A program made the translations under genes and the position numbers. 64,000 bases of DNA from Streptomyces roseofulvus (GTDB taxonomy: Bacteria > Actinomycetota > Actinomycetes > Streptomycetales > Streptomycetaceae). Below the pieces are notes generated by a model. It saw nothing but the letters and a program-made list of their open reading frames with translations, was not told where the DNA came from and ran no database searches. The DNA lies in contig NZ_BAAAWE010000001.1 in NCBI RefSeq assembly GCF_039534915.1, forward strand, positions 4,898,001 through 4,962,000. Reading direction: 5' to 3'. Below, one piece after another: positions 37,076-44,981 of the stretch (the stretch's first letter is position 1; each line of letters begins with the position of its first letter).

Positions 37076-38206
37076 GTGGGGGAGACGAGCGGGGGCGGGG
37101 GCTGGCGGCGCGCGGGGATCGTCGGCGCCGCGATAGGCGTGCTGGCCGCCGGCGCGGCGGCCGGAGTGGCGGTCGAACGGCTCACGGTGGGCCGCTCGGT
37201 ACGCCAGAAGGCCCGGCTCGCCCTGGACGCCACCGGCCCGTACGGCACCCTCCGCGGCACCCCCGGCCGGGCGCTCGCCGACGACGGCACCGTCCTCGCG
37301 TACGAGGTCGACGAGGTCGACGAGACCGACGAGACCGACGACGTCGACGGGGCCGGCGGGGCCGCGTCGAGTCCGGTCACCGTCGTCTTCTCGCACGGCT
37401 TCTGCCTGAGCCAGGACTCCTGGCACTACCAGCGCGCCGCCCTGCGCGGCCGGGTCCGGGCCGTCTACTGGGACCAGCGCGGACACGGCCGCTCCGCTCG
37501 CGGCGCGGGCGAGCCGGTCACCATCGAGCGGTTGGGCCGCGATCTGAAGGCCGTCGTCGACGCCGCCGCGCCCGAGGGGCCGCTCGTCCTCGTCGGGCAC
37601 TCGATGGGCGGCATGACCGTCATGGCGCTGGCCGACCGCCACCCCGAGCTGATCCGGGACCGGGTCGCCGGTGTCGCCTTCGTCGGCACCTCCCCGGGCC
37701 GCCTGGAGGAGGTCTCGTACGGGCTGCCGCTGGCCGGCGTCAACGCGGTCCGGCGGGTCCTGCCGGGGGTGCTGCGGGCCCTCGGCTCCCAGGCCGAGCT
37801 GGTCGAGAAGGGGCGCCGGGCCACCGCCGACCTCTTCGCCGGTCTGGTGAAGAAGTACTCCTTCGCCTCGCAGGACGTGGACCCGGCCGTCGTCCGCTTC
37901 GCCGAGCGGATGATCGAGTCCGTCCCGGTCGACGTGGTCGCGCAGTTCTACCCGGCCTTCGGCGCGCACGACAAGCTCGCCGCCCTCGCCGCCTTCCGCG
38001 GCCTGCCCGCGCTGGCCCTCGCCGGCGAGCAGGACCTCGTCACGCCCGCCTCGCACACCGAGGCCATCGCCGCCGAGCTGCCCGGCGGCGAACTGGTCGT
38101 CGTCCCCGACGCCGGCCACCTGGTGATGCTGGAGCGCCCCGACGCCGTCACCGACGCGCTGACCGCCCTGCTGGCCAGGGCCGGGGAGGGTCCGGACAAC
38201 GGATAG
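37076..38206 (+). CDS. Membrane-anchored alpha/beta hydrolase
   Basis: A 376-residue hydrolase. A membrane anchor (about residues 11-33) precedes an alpha/beta-hydrolase fold with the oxyanion segment FSHGFCLSQDSWHYQ, WDQRGHGRS, the nucleophile elbow GHSMGG, acid Asp in AGEQDLVTP and His in DAGHLVMLERP. A Val-Asp-Glu/Thr-Asp repeat (DEVDEVDETDETDDVDG) interrupts it near residues 78-92. The substrate is unknown. It sits 6 bp after alr and 10 bp before tsaE, an arrangement I recall in many streptomycetes. Confidence 0.9.
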   Translation: MGETSGGGGWRRAGIVGAAIGVLAAGAAAGVAVERLTVGRSVRQKARLALDATGPYGTLRGTPGRALADDGTVLAYEVDEVDETDETDDVDGAGGAASSPVTVVFSHGFCLSQDSWHYQRAALRGRVRAVYWDQRGHGRSARGAGEPVTIERLGRDLKAVVDAAAPEGPLVLVGHSMGGMTVMALADRHPELIRDRVAGVAFVGTSPGRLEEVSYGLPLAGVNAVRRVLPGVLRALGSQAELVEKGRRATADLFAGLVKKYSFASQDVDPAVVRFAERMIESVPVDVVAQFYPAFGAHDKLAALAAFRGLPALALAGEQDLVTPASHTEAIAAELPGGELVVVPDAGHLVMLERPDAVTDALTALLARAGEGPDNG

Positions 38207-38216
38207 GTTGGCGGGT

Positions 38217-38717
38217 ATGGAAGCAGCGCACCCGCCCGTCTCCGGCGCCACCCTCTCCGTCGACTCCCCCGAGCAGATGCGGGAGGTCGGCCGCAGGCTC
38301 GCGAAACTCCTGCGGGCCGGCGACCTCGTCATGCTCACCGGCGAGCTGGGCGCCGGGAAGACCACACTGACCCGCGGCCTCGGCGAGGGCCTGGGCGTGC
38401 GCGGCGCGGTCACCTCGCCCACCTTCGTGATCGCCCGCGTCCACCCGTCGCTGACCGGCGGCCCGGCCCTGGTGCACGTGGACGCCTATCGGCTCGGCGG
38501 CGGCCTCGACGAGATGGAGGACCTGGACCTCGACGTCTCGCTGCCCGAGTCCGTGGTGGTCGTGGAGTGGGGCGACGGCAAGGTCGAGGAGCTGACCGAC
38601 GACCGGCTGCACGTGCTCATCCACCGGGTCACCGGCGACACCGACGACGACCGGCGCACCGTGGTGCTGCGCGGCATCGGCGGCCGCTGGGCCGACGAGG
38701 ACCTCGCGCTGCTCTGA
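38217..38717 (+). CDS. tsaE: tRNA threonylcarbamoyladenosine biosynthesis protein TsaE
   Basis: TsaE, 166 residues, the ATPase of the t6A tRNA modification complex. P-loop GELGAGKTT; SPTFVIARVH and HVDAYRL are conserved. ATG at 38217 is preferred over a TTG at 38208. Its partners tsaB and tsaD lie 1 and 2.2 kb downstream. Confidence 0.96.
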   Translation: MEAAHPPVSGATLSVDSPEQMREVGRRLAKLLRAGDLVMLTGELGAGKTTLTRGLGEGLGVRGAVTSPTFVIARVHPSLTGGPALVHVDAYRLGGGLDEMEDLDLDVSLPESVVVVEWGDGKVEELTDDRLHVLIHRVTGDTDDDRRTVVLRGIGGRWADEDLALL

Positions 38718-38795
38718 GCGTCCGTAGGTTCCGACAGCATGTCGGGAAAATGTTGCGCCCGTGCTCCGCGCCGTGGTGACATGGAGGCACGAGCT

Positions 38796-38816
38796 GGTTA
38801 GGTGAACCTAACCTAC
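38796..38816 (+). promoter_or_regulatory. Iron box (DtxR/IdeR/DmdR-type operator)
   Basis: GGTTAGGT-GA-ACCTAACC (38796-38813) is a perfect inverted repeat with 8-bp arms. Read as 19 bases from 38798, it matches the DtxR/IdeR consensus (TTAGGTTAGCCTAACCTAA) at 16 positions. It ends just before the GGGAGG of the small ORF at 38828, so repressor binding would block transcription of it. Confidence 0.85.
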
Positions 38817-38827
38817 GGGAGGCATGC

Positions 38828-39004
38828 ATGGCGACGCAGATGCCGGAACGCGAGGACCGCACCGCCGAGGAGCGCGTCTCGATGAGCGAGCTGCTGGCCT
38901 CCTGCGCCGCGGCCAGCGCCGTCTCGACCCCGCCGCGGCCCGCCCTCGCGCCCGCGGCGGAGGAGACCGGCCCCGACCCGGAGCTCCGGGACGAGGCCGC
39001 GTAA
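38828..39004 (+). CDS. Small protein behind an iron box, function unknown
   Basis: A 58-residue ORF starting MATQMPEREDRTAEERVSMS and ending ELRDEAA. GGGAGG (38817-38822) is correctly spaced, and almost all codons end in G or C, unlike the alternative frame from the ATG at 38824, which loses that bias and sits too close to the site. A helical, charged first half with one Cys (LLASCAAAS) and a Pro/Ala-rich second half are visible; there is no signal peptide. It is probably iron-repressed from the operator upstream. No function can be assigned. Confidence 0.7.
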   Translation: MATQMPEREDRTAEERVSMSELLASCAAASAVSTPPRPALAPAAEETGPDPELRDEAA

Positions 39005-39049
39005 CCCTGGGCCGGGCGCCGGGAGACGGCGGTCGGCAGGGCCCCGGTG

Positions 39050-39625
39050 TCAGGAGACGACGACGACCTTCGCGCCGATCGACGCGAAGGTCCACATCGC
39101 GTCGCCGTCCGCCCGCTTCATCCGGATGCCGCCGGTCTTCTTCGCCGGGTCCGGCGACGGCATCGAGCCGTCCACCGCCGCGCTGAAGCCGACCGTCACG
39201 CCGTCCACGCTCGCGAAGCGCACCACGTGCTCGATCTGCACCCCGTCGGAGCCGGTCACCGAACCCGACCGGGAGGTCACCGCGTACGCCCCCGGCTCCG
39301 GGGAGACCGAGCTCGGCGCCACCGTGAAGGTCCGGACCGCCTTGTTCTTCTCGTCGACCAGCCACACCCGGCGGTCCCTCAGCGAATACACCACGCGCTG
39401 GCCCGTGCCCGAGGCCGCCGGCACGGCCGTCGGGTTCTTCGCCGGCTTCTTCGCCCCGGTCGACGCCGAGGCCGACGGCGCCACCGTGCCCGGCGTCCGA
39501 GGCCGCTCCGCGAGGTCCGCCGGCACGCTCGCCGACGCCTGGTAGGCGAGGAAGGCGACCACGGCGACGGCCGCCGCGGTGAGCCCGGCCACGAATCCCG
39601 AGCTGCTCCTTGCCACCGTCTCCAC
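39050..39625 (-). CDS. YkuD-like domain protein lacking the catalytic Cys
   Basis: A 191-residue protein with an N-terminal membrane anchor (about 9-29), a Pro/Ala/Lys linker, and a C-terminal domain of about 115 residues. The domain reads like an L,D-transpeptidase fold (RRVWLVDEKNKAVRTFTVAPSS, PEPGAYAVTSRSGS, then KKTGGIRMKRADGDAMWTF). Where active enzymes have HGC(I/V)R, this protein has TGGIR, so His and Cys are both missing. It could be a non-catalytic wall-binding or regulatory relative. GTG start at 39625. Confidence 0.75.
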   Translation of the reverse strand: METVARSSSGFVAGLTAAAVAVVAFLAYQASASVPADLAERPRTPGTVAPSASASTGAKKPAKNPTAVPAASGTGQRVVYSLRDRRVWLVDEKNKAVRTFTVAPSSVSPEPGAYAVTSRSGSVTGSDGVQIEHVVRFASVDGVTVGFSAAVDGSMPSPDPAKKTGGIRMKRADGDAMWTFASIGAKVVVVS

Positions 39626-39739
39626 CTCTTCGTACGTACGTGCCTGAGCCTGACCGAGCTATCGCGCCTGACGGTAGCAGCCGGGTCCCCGAACGACCGC
39701 GCGCCGCATCGCCCGCCCGTGGCGCCGTAGGCTGTTCGC

Positions 39740-40399
39740 GTGCTGTTGCTCGCCATGGATACCGCCACCCCCGCCGTCACCGTCGCCCTCCACGACGGCA
39801 CGTCCGTCGTCGCCGAGTCGACCGGCGTCGACGCCCGCCGCCACGGGGAGCTGCTGCTCCCCGCCGTCGACCGGGTCCTCAAGGAGGCCGGGACCGCGCT
39901 CGACGCGGTGACCGGGATCGTCGTCGGGGTCGGCCCGGGCCCCTACACCGGCCTCCGGGTCGGGCTCGTCACCGCCACGACCTTCGCGTCCGCGCTCGGC
40001 GGCGTCCCCGTGCACGGCCTGTGCACCCTGGACGGCCTCGCGTACGCCTCCGGCATCGAGGGCCCCTTCGCCGTGGCGACGGACGCCCGCCGCAAGGAGG
40101 TCTACTGGGCGCGGTACGACGACGCCCGCACCCGGGTCACCGACGCCTCCGTCGACCGGCCCGCCGACATCGCCGACCGGCTCGCCGGACTCCCCGTCGT
40201 CGGCGTCGGCGCCCTGCTCTACCCGGACGCCTTCCCCGACGCCCGCGGCCCCGAGCACCAGTCCGCCGCCGCGCTCGCCGCCCTCGCGGCCGAGCGGATC
40301 GCGGCCGGCGGAGACGGCTTCCTCGACCCCCTCCCGATGTACCTGCGGCGGCCCGACGCGCAGGTGCCGAAGAACTACAAGGTGGTCACGCCCCAGTGA
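39740..40399 (+). CDS. tsaB: tRNA threonylcarbamoyladenosine biosynthesis protein TsaB
   Basis: TsaB, 219 residues, the non-catalytic partner of TsaD. It starts MLLLAMDTATPAVTVALHDG with the ASKHA fold; VGPGPYTGLRVGL is diagnostic. GTG start. Its stop overlaps the rimI GTG by 4 bp. Confidence 0.95.
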   Translation: MLLLAMDTATPAVTVALHDGTSVVAESTGVDARRHGELLLPAVDRVLKEAGTALDAVTGIVVGVGPGPYTGLRVGLVTATTFASALGGVPVHGLCTLDGLAYASGIEGPFAVATDARRKEVYWARYDDARTRVTDASVDRPADIADRLAGLPVVGVGALLYPDAFPDARGPEHQSAAALAALAAERIAAGGDGFLDPLPMYLRRPDAQVPKNYKVVTPQ

Positions 40400-40896
40400 G
40401 CGACGCACTGACGACCGGCGCCGTCCTGCGCGAGATGCGCTGGTGGGACCTGCCGCAGGTGCTCGCCCTGGAGGCCGACCTCTTCCCCGAGGACGCCTGG
40501 TCGGAGGGGATGTTCTGGTCCGAGCTGGCGCACGCGCGCGGGCCCGCGGCCACCCGGCGGTACGTCGTCGCCGAGACGCCCGCCGGAAAGCTGGCCGGGT
40601 ACGCGGGCCTGGCGGCGGCCGGCGGCCTCGGGGACGTGCAGACCATCGCCGTCGCCCGCGAGCAGTGGGGCACCGGGCTCGGAGCCCGGCTCCTCACCGA
40701 CCTCCTCCAGCACGCCACCGCCTTCGAGTGCGACGAGGTCCTGCTCGAAGTGCGCGTGGACAACACCCGGGCGCAGCGGCTGTACGAGCGCTTCGGCTTC
40801 GAGCCCATCGGCTTCCGGCGCGGCTACTACCAGCCGGGCAACGTCGACGCGCTCGTGATGCGACTGACTGTTCAAGGAACTGGGACCGATATCTGA
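40396..40896 (+). CDS. rimI: Ribosomal protein S18-alanine N-acetyltransferase RimI
   Basis: A 166-residue GNAT acetyltransferase. The acetyl-CoA loop is EQWGTGLGARLL; LLEVRVDNTRAQRLYERFGF is the RimI-type motif. Position between tsaB and tsaD is the classical context for RimI. GTG overlaps tsaB; the TGA overlaps the tsaD ATG. Confidence 0.93.
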   Translation: MSDALTTGAVLREMRWWDLPQVLALEADLFPEDAWSEGMFWSELAHARGPAATRRYVVAETPAGKLAGYAGLAAAGGLGDVQTIAVAREQWGTGLGARLLTDLLQHATAFECDEVLLEVRVDNTRAQRLYERFGFEPIGFRRGYYQPGNVDALVMRLTVQGTGTDI

Positions 40897-42002
40897 TGGC
40901 TGCTGACGAACCCCTCGTGCTCGGCATCGAGACCTCCTGCGACGAGACCGGCGTCGGCATCGTGCACGGCACCACCCTGCTCGCCGACGCGGTGGCCTCC
41001 AGCGTCGACACCCACGCCCGCTTCGGCGGCGTCGTGCCCGAGATCGCCTCCCGGGCCCACCTGGAGGCGATGGTCCCGACGATCGAACGGGCCCTGAAGA
41101 CGGCCGGCGTCTCCCCGAAGGACCTCGACGGCATCGCCGTCACCGCCGGCCCCGGCCTGGCGGGCGCCCTGCTCGTCGGCGTCTCGGCCGCCAAGGCGTA
41201 CGCCTACGCCCTCGGCAAGCCGCTGTACGGCGTCAACCACCTGGCCTCGCACATCTGCGTCGACCAGCTGGAGCACGGGAAGCTGCCCGAGCCGACGATG
41301 GCGCTGCTGGTCTCCGGCGGGCACTCCTCGCTGCTGCTCTCCACCGACATCACCTCCGACGTGCGGCCGATGGGCGCCACCATCGACGACGCCGCCGGCG
41401 AGGCGTTCGACAAGATCGCCCGGGTCCTCGACCTCGGCTTCCCCGGCGGCCCGGTCATCGACCGGCTCGCGAAGGAGGGCGACCCGGCCGCCATCGCGTT
41501 CCCGCGCGGCCTGAGCGGCGCCAAGGACCCGGCGTACGACTTCTCCTTCTCCGGCCTCAAGACCGCCGTGGCCCGCTGGATCGAGGCCAAGCGGGCGGCC
41601 GGCGAGGAGGTGCCGGTCCGTGACGTGGCCGCCTCCTTCCAGGAGGCCGTCGTCGACGTCCTCACCCGCAAGGCCGTCCGGGCCTGCAAGGACGAGGGCG
41701 TCGACCACCTGATGATCGGCGGCGGCGTCGCCGCCAACTCGCGGCTCCGGGCCCTCGCCGAGGAGCGCTGCGAGCGGGCCGGCATCCGGCTCCGGGTGCC
41801 CCGGCCCGGTCTGTGCACCGACAACGGCGCCATGGTGGCCGCGCTCGGCTCCGAGATGGTCGCCCGGGGCAGGGCCGCCTCCGACCTGGAGCTGTCGGCG
41901 GACTCGTCGCTCCCGGTGACCGACCCCCACGTCCCCGGCCACAGCCACGACCACGACCACGACCACGTGCACGAGATCAGCAAGGAGAACCTGTACTCGT
42001 GA
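40896..42002 (+). CDS. tsaD: tRNA N6-adenosine threonylcarbamoyltransferase TsaD with His-rich tail
   Basis: TsaD (Kae1/Gcp), 368 residues, transfers the threonylcarbamoyl group to A37 of tRNA. It starts MAADEPLVLGIETSCDETG; the metal ligands His115 and His119 are in NHLASH, and GGGVAANSRLR and CTDNGAMVA follow. After the normal end of the family (about residue 340) comes an unusual tail HSHDHDHDHVHE before EISKENLYS. Coupled to rimI and to the next small gene. Confidence 0.96.
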   Translation: MAADEPLVLGIETSCDETGVGIVHGTTLLADAVASSVDTHARFGGVVPEIASRAHLEAMVPTIERALKTAGVSPKDLDGIAVTAGPGLAGALLVGVSAAKAYAYALGKPLYGVNHLASHICVDQLEHGKLPEPTMALLVSGGHSSLLLSTDITSDVRPMGATIDDAAGEAFDKIARVLDLGFPGGPVIDRLAKEGDPAAIAFPRGLSGAKDPAYDFSFSGLKTAVARWIEAKRAAGEEVPVRDVAASFQEAVVDVLTRKAVRACKDEGVDHLMIGGGVAANSRLRALAEERCERAGIRLRVPRPGLCTDNGAMVAALGSEMVARGRAASDLELSADSSLPVTDPHVPGHSHDHDHDHVHEISKENLYS

Positions 42003-42253
42003 GGGTCACGCTGATGTGGGAGGCGCGGGCCGTCCAGGGCCGCGGCGCCGAGCTCCTGGAGTGGGCCCGGGCGCGGGTCCTGGCCCGCGAACCGCTCCGC
42101 CGGGAGCTCTTCCGCGCCCCCCAGGACCGGGTCCTCGTGCTCACCTGGTGGGAGGCGGACGGCCTCGACGCGGAGCTGCCCGAGCTGCCGGAGCCGGACC
42201 CGGAGCTGATCACCCGCCCGGTCCACCGCTGGCGCTTCGAAGCCGTCGAATAG
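41999..42253 (+). CDS. Small conserved-type protein after tsaD, function unknown
   Basis: An 84-residue ORF whose GTG overlaps the tsaD stop by 4 bp, so it is translationally coupled. It reads MRVTLMWEARAVQGRGAELL and ends HRWRFEAVE, with a Glu/Pro-rich stretch (ELPELPEPDPEL). The pattern of an N-terminal beta strand, helix and a second strand (DRVLVLTWWE) resembles a small ferredoxin-like fold. I do not recognise a family. Confidence 0.8.
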   Translation: MRVTLMWEARAVQGRGAELLEWARARVLAREPLRRELFRAPQDRVLVLTWWEADGLDAELPELPEPDPELITRPVHRWRFEAVE

Positions 42254-42319
42254 GGGACGAACGGCGGTCGAATAGGCGAATCATTCGACGATCGGGCAAC
42301 CTTTCGATCTGATCGGGCA
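42245..42319. repeat. Cluster of short repeats before the first NodB lipoprotein
   Basis: GTCGAATAGG occurs at 42245-42254 and 42267-42276; the second copy forms an inverted repeat with ATTCGAC at 42283-42289. GATCGGGCA occurs at 42290-42298 and again at 42311-42319, just upstream of the GTG at 42331. It may be an operator region. Confidence 0.55.
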
Positions 42320-42330
42320 TCCCACAGCCC

Positions 42331-43194
42331 GTGAAGAAGCAGATCGTGATGTGGGCGGCGCTGACCGCGGTGACCCTCCTGATGACGGGCTGCACGGCCG
42401 AGACCCCGCCCCGGCCGGTCGCCCCGGCCCCGGCGACGCCCTCCGCGGGCGTCGCCGCCGCCCCGGAACCGGCCGCCGCCCCGGAACCGGCCGCCGCCCC
42501 GGAGGCGGCCCGGGCGGCCGCGTACCGCAAGTGGGGAATCGCGCCGCTCCCGGCGCCGCCCGCCCCGCCCGCCGTCAAGCCGGTGAAGCGGGCGCCGGGC
42601 GGCCCCGTCCCGGTGATCAGCGACATCCCGACCACCGACAAGGTCGTCTTCCTCACCATCGACGACGGCGCCGAGAAGGACCCCGAGTTCACCCGGATGA
42701 TGGACGAGCTCGGCGTCCCCTTCACGATGTTCCTCACCGACTCCGTGATCAGCGGGAACTACGGCTACTTCGACCCGCTCGTCGCCCAGGGCCACGGCGT
42801 CGCCAACCACACCCTCACCCACCCGAACCTGCGCACCCTCTCCCCGGAGGCCCAGCGCCGCGAGATCTGCGGCCAGCAGGAGAAGCTGCGGAAGCGGTAC
42901 GGCACCGCCCCGCGCCTCTTCCGCCCGCCCTACGGCAACTGGAACGAGGCCACCCGCGCCGCCGCCGGCAGCTGCGGGGTCGACGCGATCGTCCTCTGGC
43001 GCGAGTCCATGCAGATCAAGAACATGCAGTACCAGCGCGGCGACCGGAAGCTCCACCCCGGCGACATCGTCCTCGCCCACTTCCGCGGCCCCGCCGAACT
43101 CAAGGGCCGCACGATGACGGAGATGACGGCGACGATGCTGCGGAAGATCCAGGAACAGGGCTTCACGGTGGCCCGCCTGGAGGACTACGTCTGA
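42331..43194 (+). CDS. Polysaccharide deacetylase (NodB-type) lipoprotein 1
   Basis: A 287-residue lipoprotein. Lipobox LMTGC with Cys21; then a Pro/Ala linker with tandem PEPAAA units. The NodB domain carries the catalytic/metal pair Asp111-Asp112 in FLTIDDGAE (Ile in place of the usual Phe of TFDDG), the HXXXH metal site NHTLTH, and RPPYGNWNE. It likely removes acetyl groups from peptidoglycan or another surface glycan. Its closest relative in this window is at 46.9 kb; both end VARLEDYV. Confidence 0.9.
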   Translation: MKKQIVMWAALTAVTLLMTGCTAETPPRPVAPAPATPSAGVAAAPEPAAAPEPAAAPEAARAAAYRKWGIAPLPAPPAPPAVKPVKRAPGGPVPVISDIPTTDKVVFLTIDDGAEKDPEFTRMMDELGVPFTMFLTDSVISGNYGYFDPLVAQGHGVANHTLTHPNLRTLSPEAQRREICGQQEKLRKRYGTAPRLFRPPYGNWNEATRAAAGSCGVDAIVLWRESMQIKNMQYQRGDRKLHPGDIVLAHFRGPAELKGRTMTEMTATMLRKIQEQGFTVARLEDYV

Positions 43195-43229
43195 GCGGAG
43201 ACGGCCGGCGGGAAAAAGTCCGGGCGTGG

Positions 43230-43256
43230 TGTCGATGCGGGCCCGGGCCGTTCGAC
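43230..43256 (+). promoter_or_regulatory. ECF42-type promoter of the second DGPF-sigma pair
   Basis: TGTCGA (43230-43235), a 17-bp spacer, then CGAC (43253-43256), ending 52 bp before the YCII start. It has nearly the same spacing and position as the site at 3869-3896. Confidence 0.7.
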
Positions 43257-43308
43257 GTATGTGTGGAAGGCGGGGAACGGCCCCGCCACCGCACCCCCAG
43301 GAGTCACC

Positions 43309-43674
43309 ATGCCCCGCTTCCTCTCCCTCGTCCGCATCGAGGAGAACACCATCGACATGGAGAGCGCCGACCCCGGCTTCGAGGAGCGGATGGGCGCCCT
43401 CTTCGAGGAGATCACCAAGGCCGGCGCCATGGTGGACACCGCCGGGCTGAAGCCGACCGCCGAGGCCACCCGGATCACCTGGTCGGACGGGAAGCTGTCC
43501 TTCACCGACGGCCCCTTCACCGAGACCAAGGAGGTCGTCGGCGGCTACGCGATGCTCCAGTGCAAGGACATGGCCGAGGCCGTCGAGTGGGGCAAGCGGT
43601 TCCTCGCCGTCCACCCGCCGCACTGGAAGGTCGGCCTGGAGGTCCGCGAGGTCGAGGAGATGCCGGAGGGCTGA
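43309..43674 (+). CDS. YCII/DGPF-domain protein, second copy
   Basis: A 121-residue DGPF protein: MPRFLSLVRIEENTIDMESA, with the exact signature TDGPFTETKEVVGGYAMLQ. AGGAG lies 5 bases before the ATG at 43309. It is followed 25 bp later by an ECF42 sigma gene. It is clearly diverged from the copy at 3950, so the two modules are not a recent duplication. Confidence 0.92.
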   Translation: MPRFLSLVRIEENTIDMESADPGFEERMGALFEEITKAGAMVDTAGLKPTAEATRITWSDGKLSFTDGPFTETKEVVGGYAMLQCKDMAEAVEWGKRFLAVHPPHWKVGLEVREVEEMPEG

Positions 43675-43699
43675 TCCCCGCCGTGCTGTCATATGAGGC

Positions 43700-44971
43700 G
43701 TGACGGTGGAGAGCACGCTGGAGACGGTCTTCCGGATGGAGTCGGCGCGGATCATCGCCACGGTGACGCGGATCGTCCGGGACGTCGGCATCGCCGAGGA
43801 GATCGCCCAGGACGCGCTCGTCGCCGCCCTGGAGCAGTGGCCCGAGGCGGGCGTCCCGGACCGGCCGGGCGCCTGGCTGACGGCCACCGCCAAGCACCGC
43901 GCCGTCGATCTCGTGCGGCGCCGCGAGACGTACGCGCGCAAGCTCGCCGAGGTCGGCCGGAGCCTGCCCGAGGAGTCGTACGACCCGGAGCCCTCCGGCC
44001 CCGGGGACATCGACGACGACGTGCTCCGGCTGGTCTTCACGACCTGCCACCCGGTGCTCTCCGCCGAGGCCCGCGCGGCGCTCACCCTGCGGCTCGTCGG
44101 CGGGCTGCGGACGGACGAGATCGCCCGCGCCTTCCTCGTCCCGGAGGCGACCGTCGCCGCCCGGATCACCCGGGCCAAGCGGGCGCTCGCGAAGGCGGGC
44201 GTGGAGTTCGAGGTGCCGTACGGGGAGGACCGGGCCGCGCGGCTCGGCTCCGTCCTGGAGGTCGTCTACCTGATCTTCAACGAGGGGTACGCGGCCACCG
44301 CCGGCGACGACCTGCTGCGCCCCGGGCTCTGCGAGGACGCGCTCCGGCTGGCCCGCGGGCTCGCCGCCCTCATGCCGGGCGAGAGCGAGGTGCACGGCCT
44401 CGCCGCCCTGCTCGAACTCCAGGCCTCGCGCACCCCCGCCCGCACCGGCCCCGACGGGCGGCCGGTGCTCCTCGCCGAACAGGACCGGCGGCGCTGGAAC
44501 CGGCTGCTCGTCCGCCGCGGCTACGCCGCCCTCGCCCGCGCCTGGGAGTCCCCCCGGACGGAGGCCGGGGGAGAGCGCACCCCCGGCCCGTACGCCCTCC
44601 AGGCCGCGATCGCCGCCTGCCACGCGCGGGCGGCCTCCTACGGGGAGACCGACTGGGCGGTGATCGCCGGGCTCTACGGGCGGCTCATGGAGCTGGCCCC
44701 GTCGCCGGTGGTCGAGCTGAACCGGGCGGTCGCCGTCTCGATGGCCGACGGCCCGGCCGCCGCCCTCCCGCTCGTCGACGCGCTCGCGGCCGAACCGGCC
44801 CTGGAGCGGTACCACTTGCTGCCCAGCGTCCGCGGCGACCTGCTGGCCCGGCTGGGCCGGGACGCGGAGGCCCGGGCGGAGTTCGCGCGGGCGGCGGAGC
44901 TGACCCGGAACGCGCGGGAGCGGGCGCTGCTGCGGGGACGGGAAAGGGAGTTGGGGGAGGGGACCGCCTAG
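43700..44971 (+). CDS. ECF42-group RNA polymerase sigma factor, second copy
   Basis: A 423-residue sigma factor with region 2 (IAEEIAQDALVAALEQWPEA, WLTATAKHRAVDLVRR), region 4 (RTDEIARAFLVPEATVAARI) and the long C-terminal extension with LNRAVAVSMADG and a TPR-like end. GTG start at 43700. A short palindromic element at 44549-44572 is read through in frame as SPRTEAGGE inside the extension. No anti-sigma gene is nearby. Confidence 0.93.
   Translation: MTVESTLETVFRMESARIIATVTRIVRDVGIAEEIAQDALVAALEQWPEAGVPDRPGAWLTATAKHRAVDLVRRRETYARKLAEVGRSLPEESYDPEPSGPGDIDDDVLRLVFTTCHPVLSAEARAALTLRLVGGLRTDEIARAFLVPEATVAARITRAKRALAKAGVEFEVPYGEDRAARLGSVLEVVYLIFNEGYAATAGDDLLRPGLCEDALRLARGLAALMPGESEVHGLAALLELQASRTPARTGPDGRPVLLAEQDRRRWNRLLVRRGYAALARAWESPRTEAGGERTPGPYALQAAIAACHARAASYGETDWAVIAGLYGRLMELAPSPVVELNRAVAVSMADGPAAALPLVDALAAEPALERYHLLPSVRGDLLARLGRDAEARAEFARAAELTRNARERALLRGRERELGEGTA
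44549..44572. repeat. Short palindromic element inside the sigma gene
   Basis: Arms TCCCCCCGG (44549-44557) and CCGGGGGA (44565-44572) around ACGGAGG. It encodes SPRTEAGGE in frame. I have met the peptide PRTEAGG as an insertion in unrelated Streptomyces proteins, so this is probably a dispersed repeat. Confidence 0.5.
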
Positions 44972-44981
44972 GGTGCTGGGT

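Noticed and set aside
34874..38422. Open frame of about 1180 residues on the minus strand opposite the L,D-transpeptidase, alr and hydrolase genes
   Set aside because: Antisense shadow of three well-identified genes, with no recognisable domain.
38824..39186. 120-residue frame from the first ATG after the iron box
   Set aside because: Many codons end in A or T, the ribosome-binding site is only one base away, and the frame at 38828 has the correct bias and spacing.
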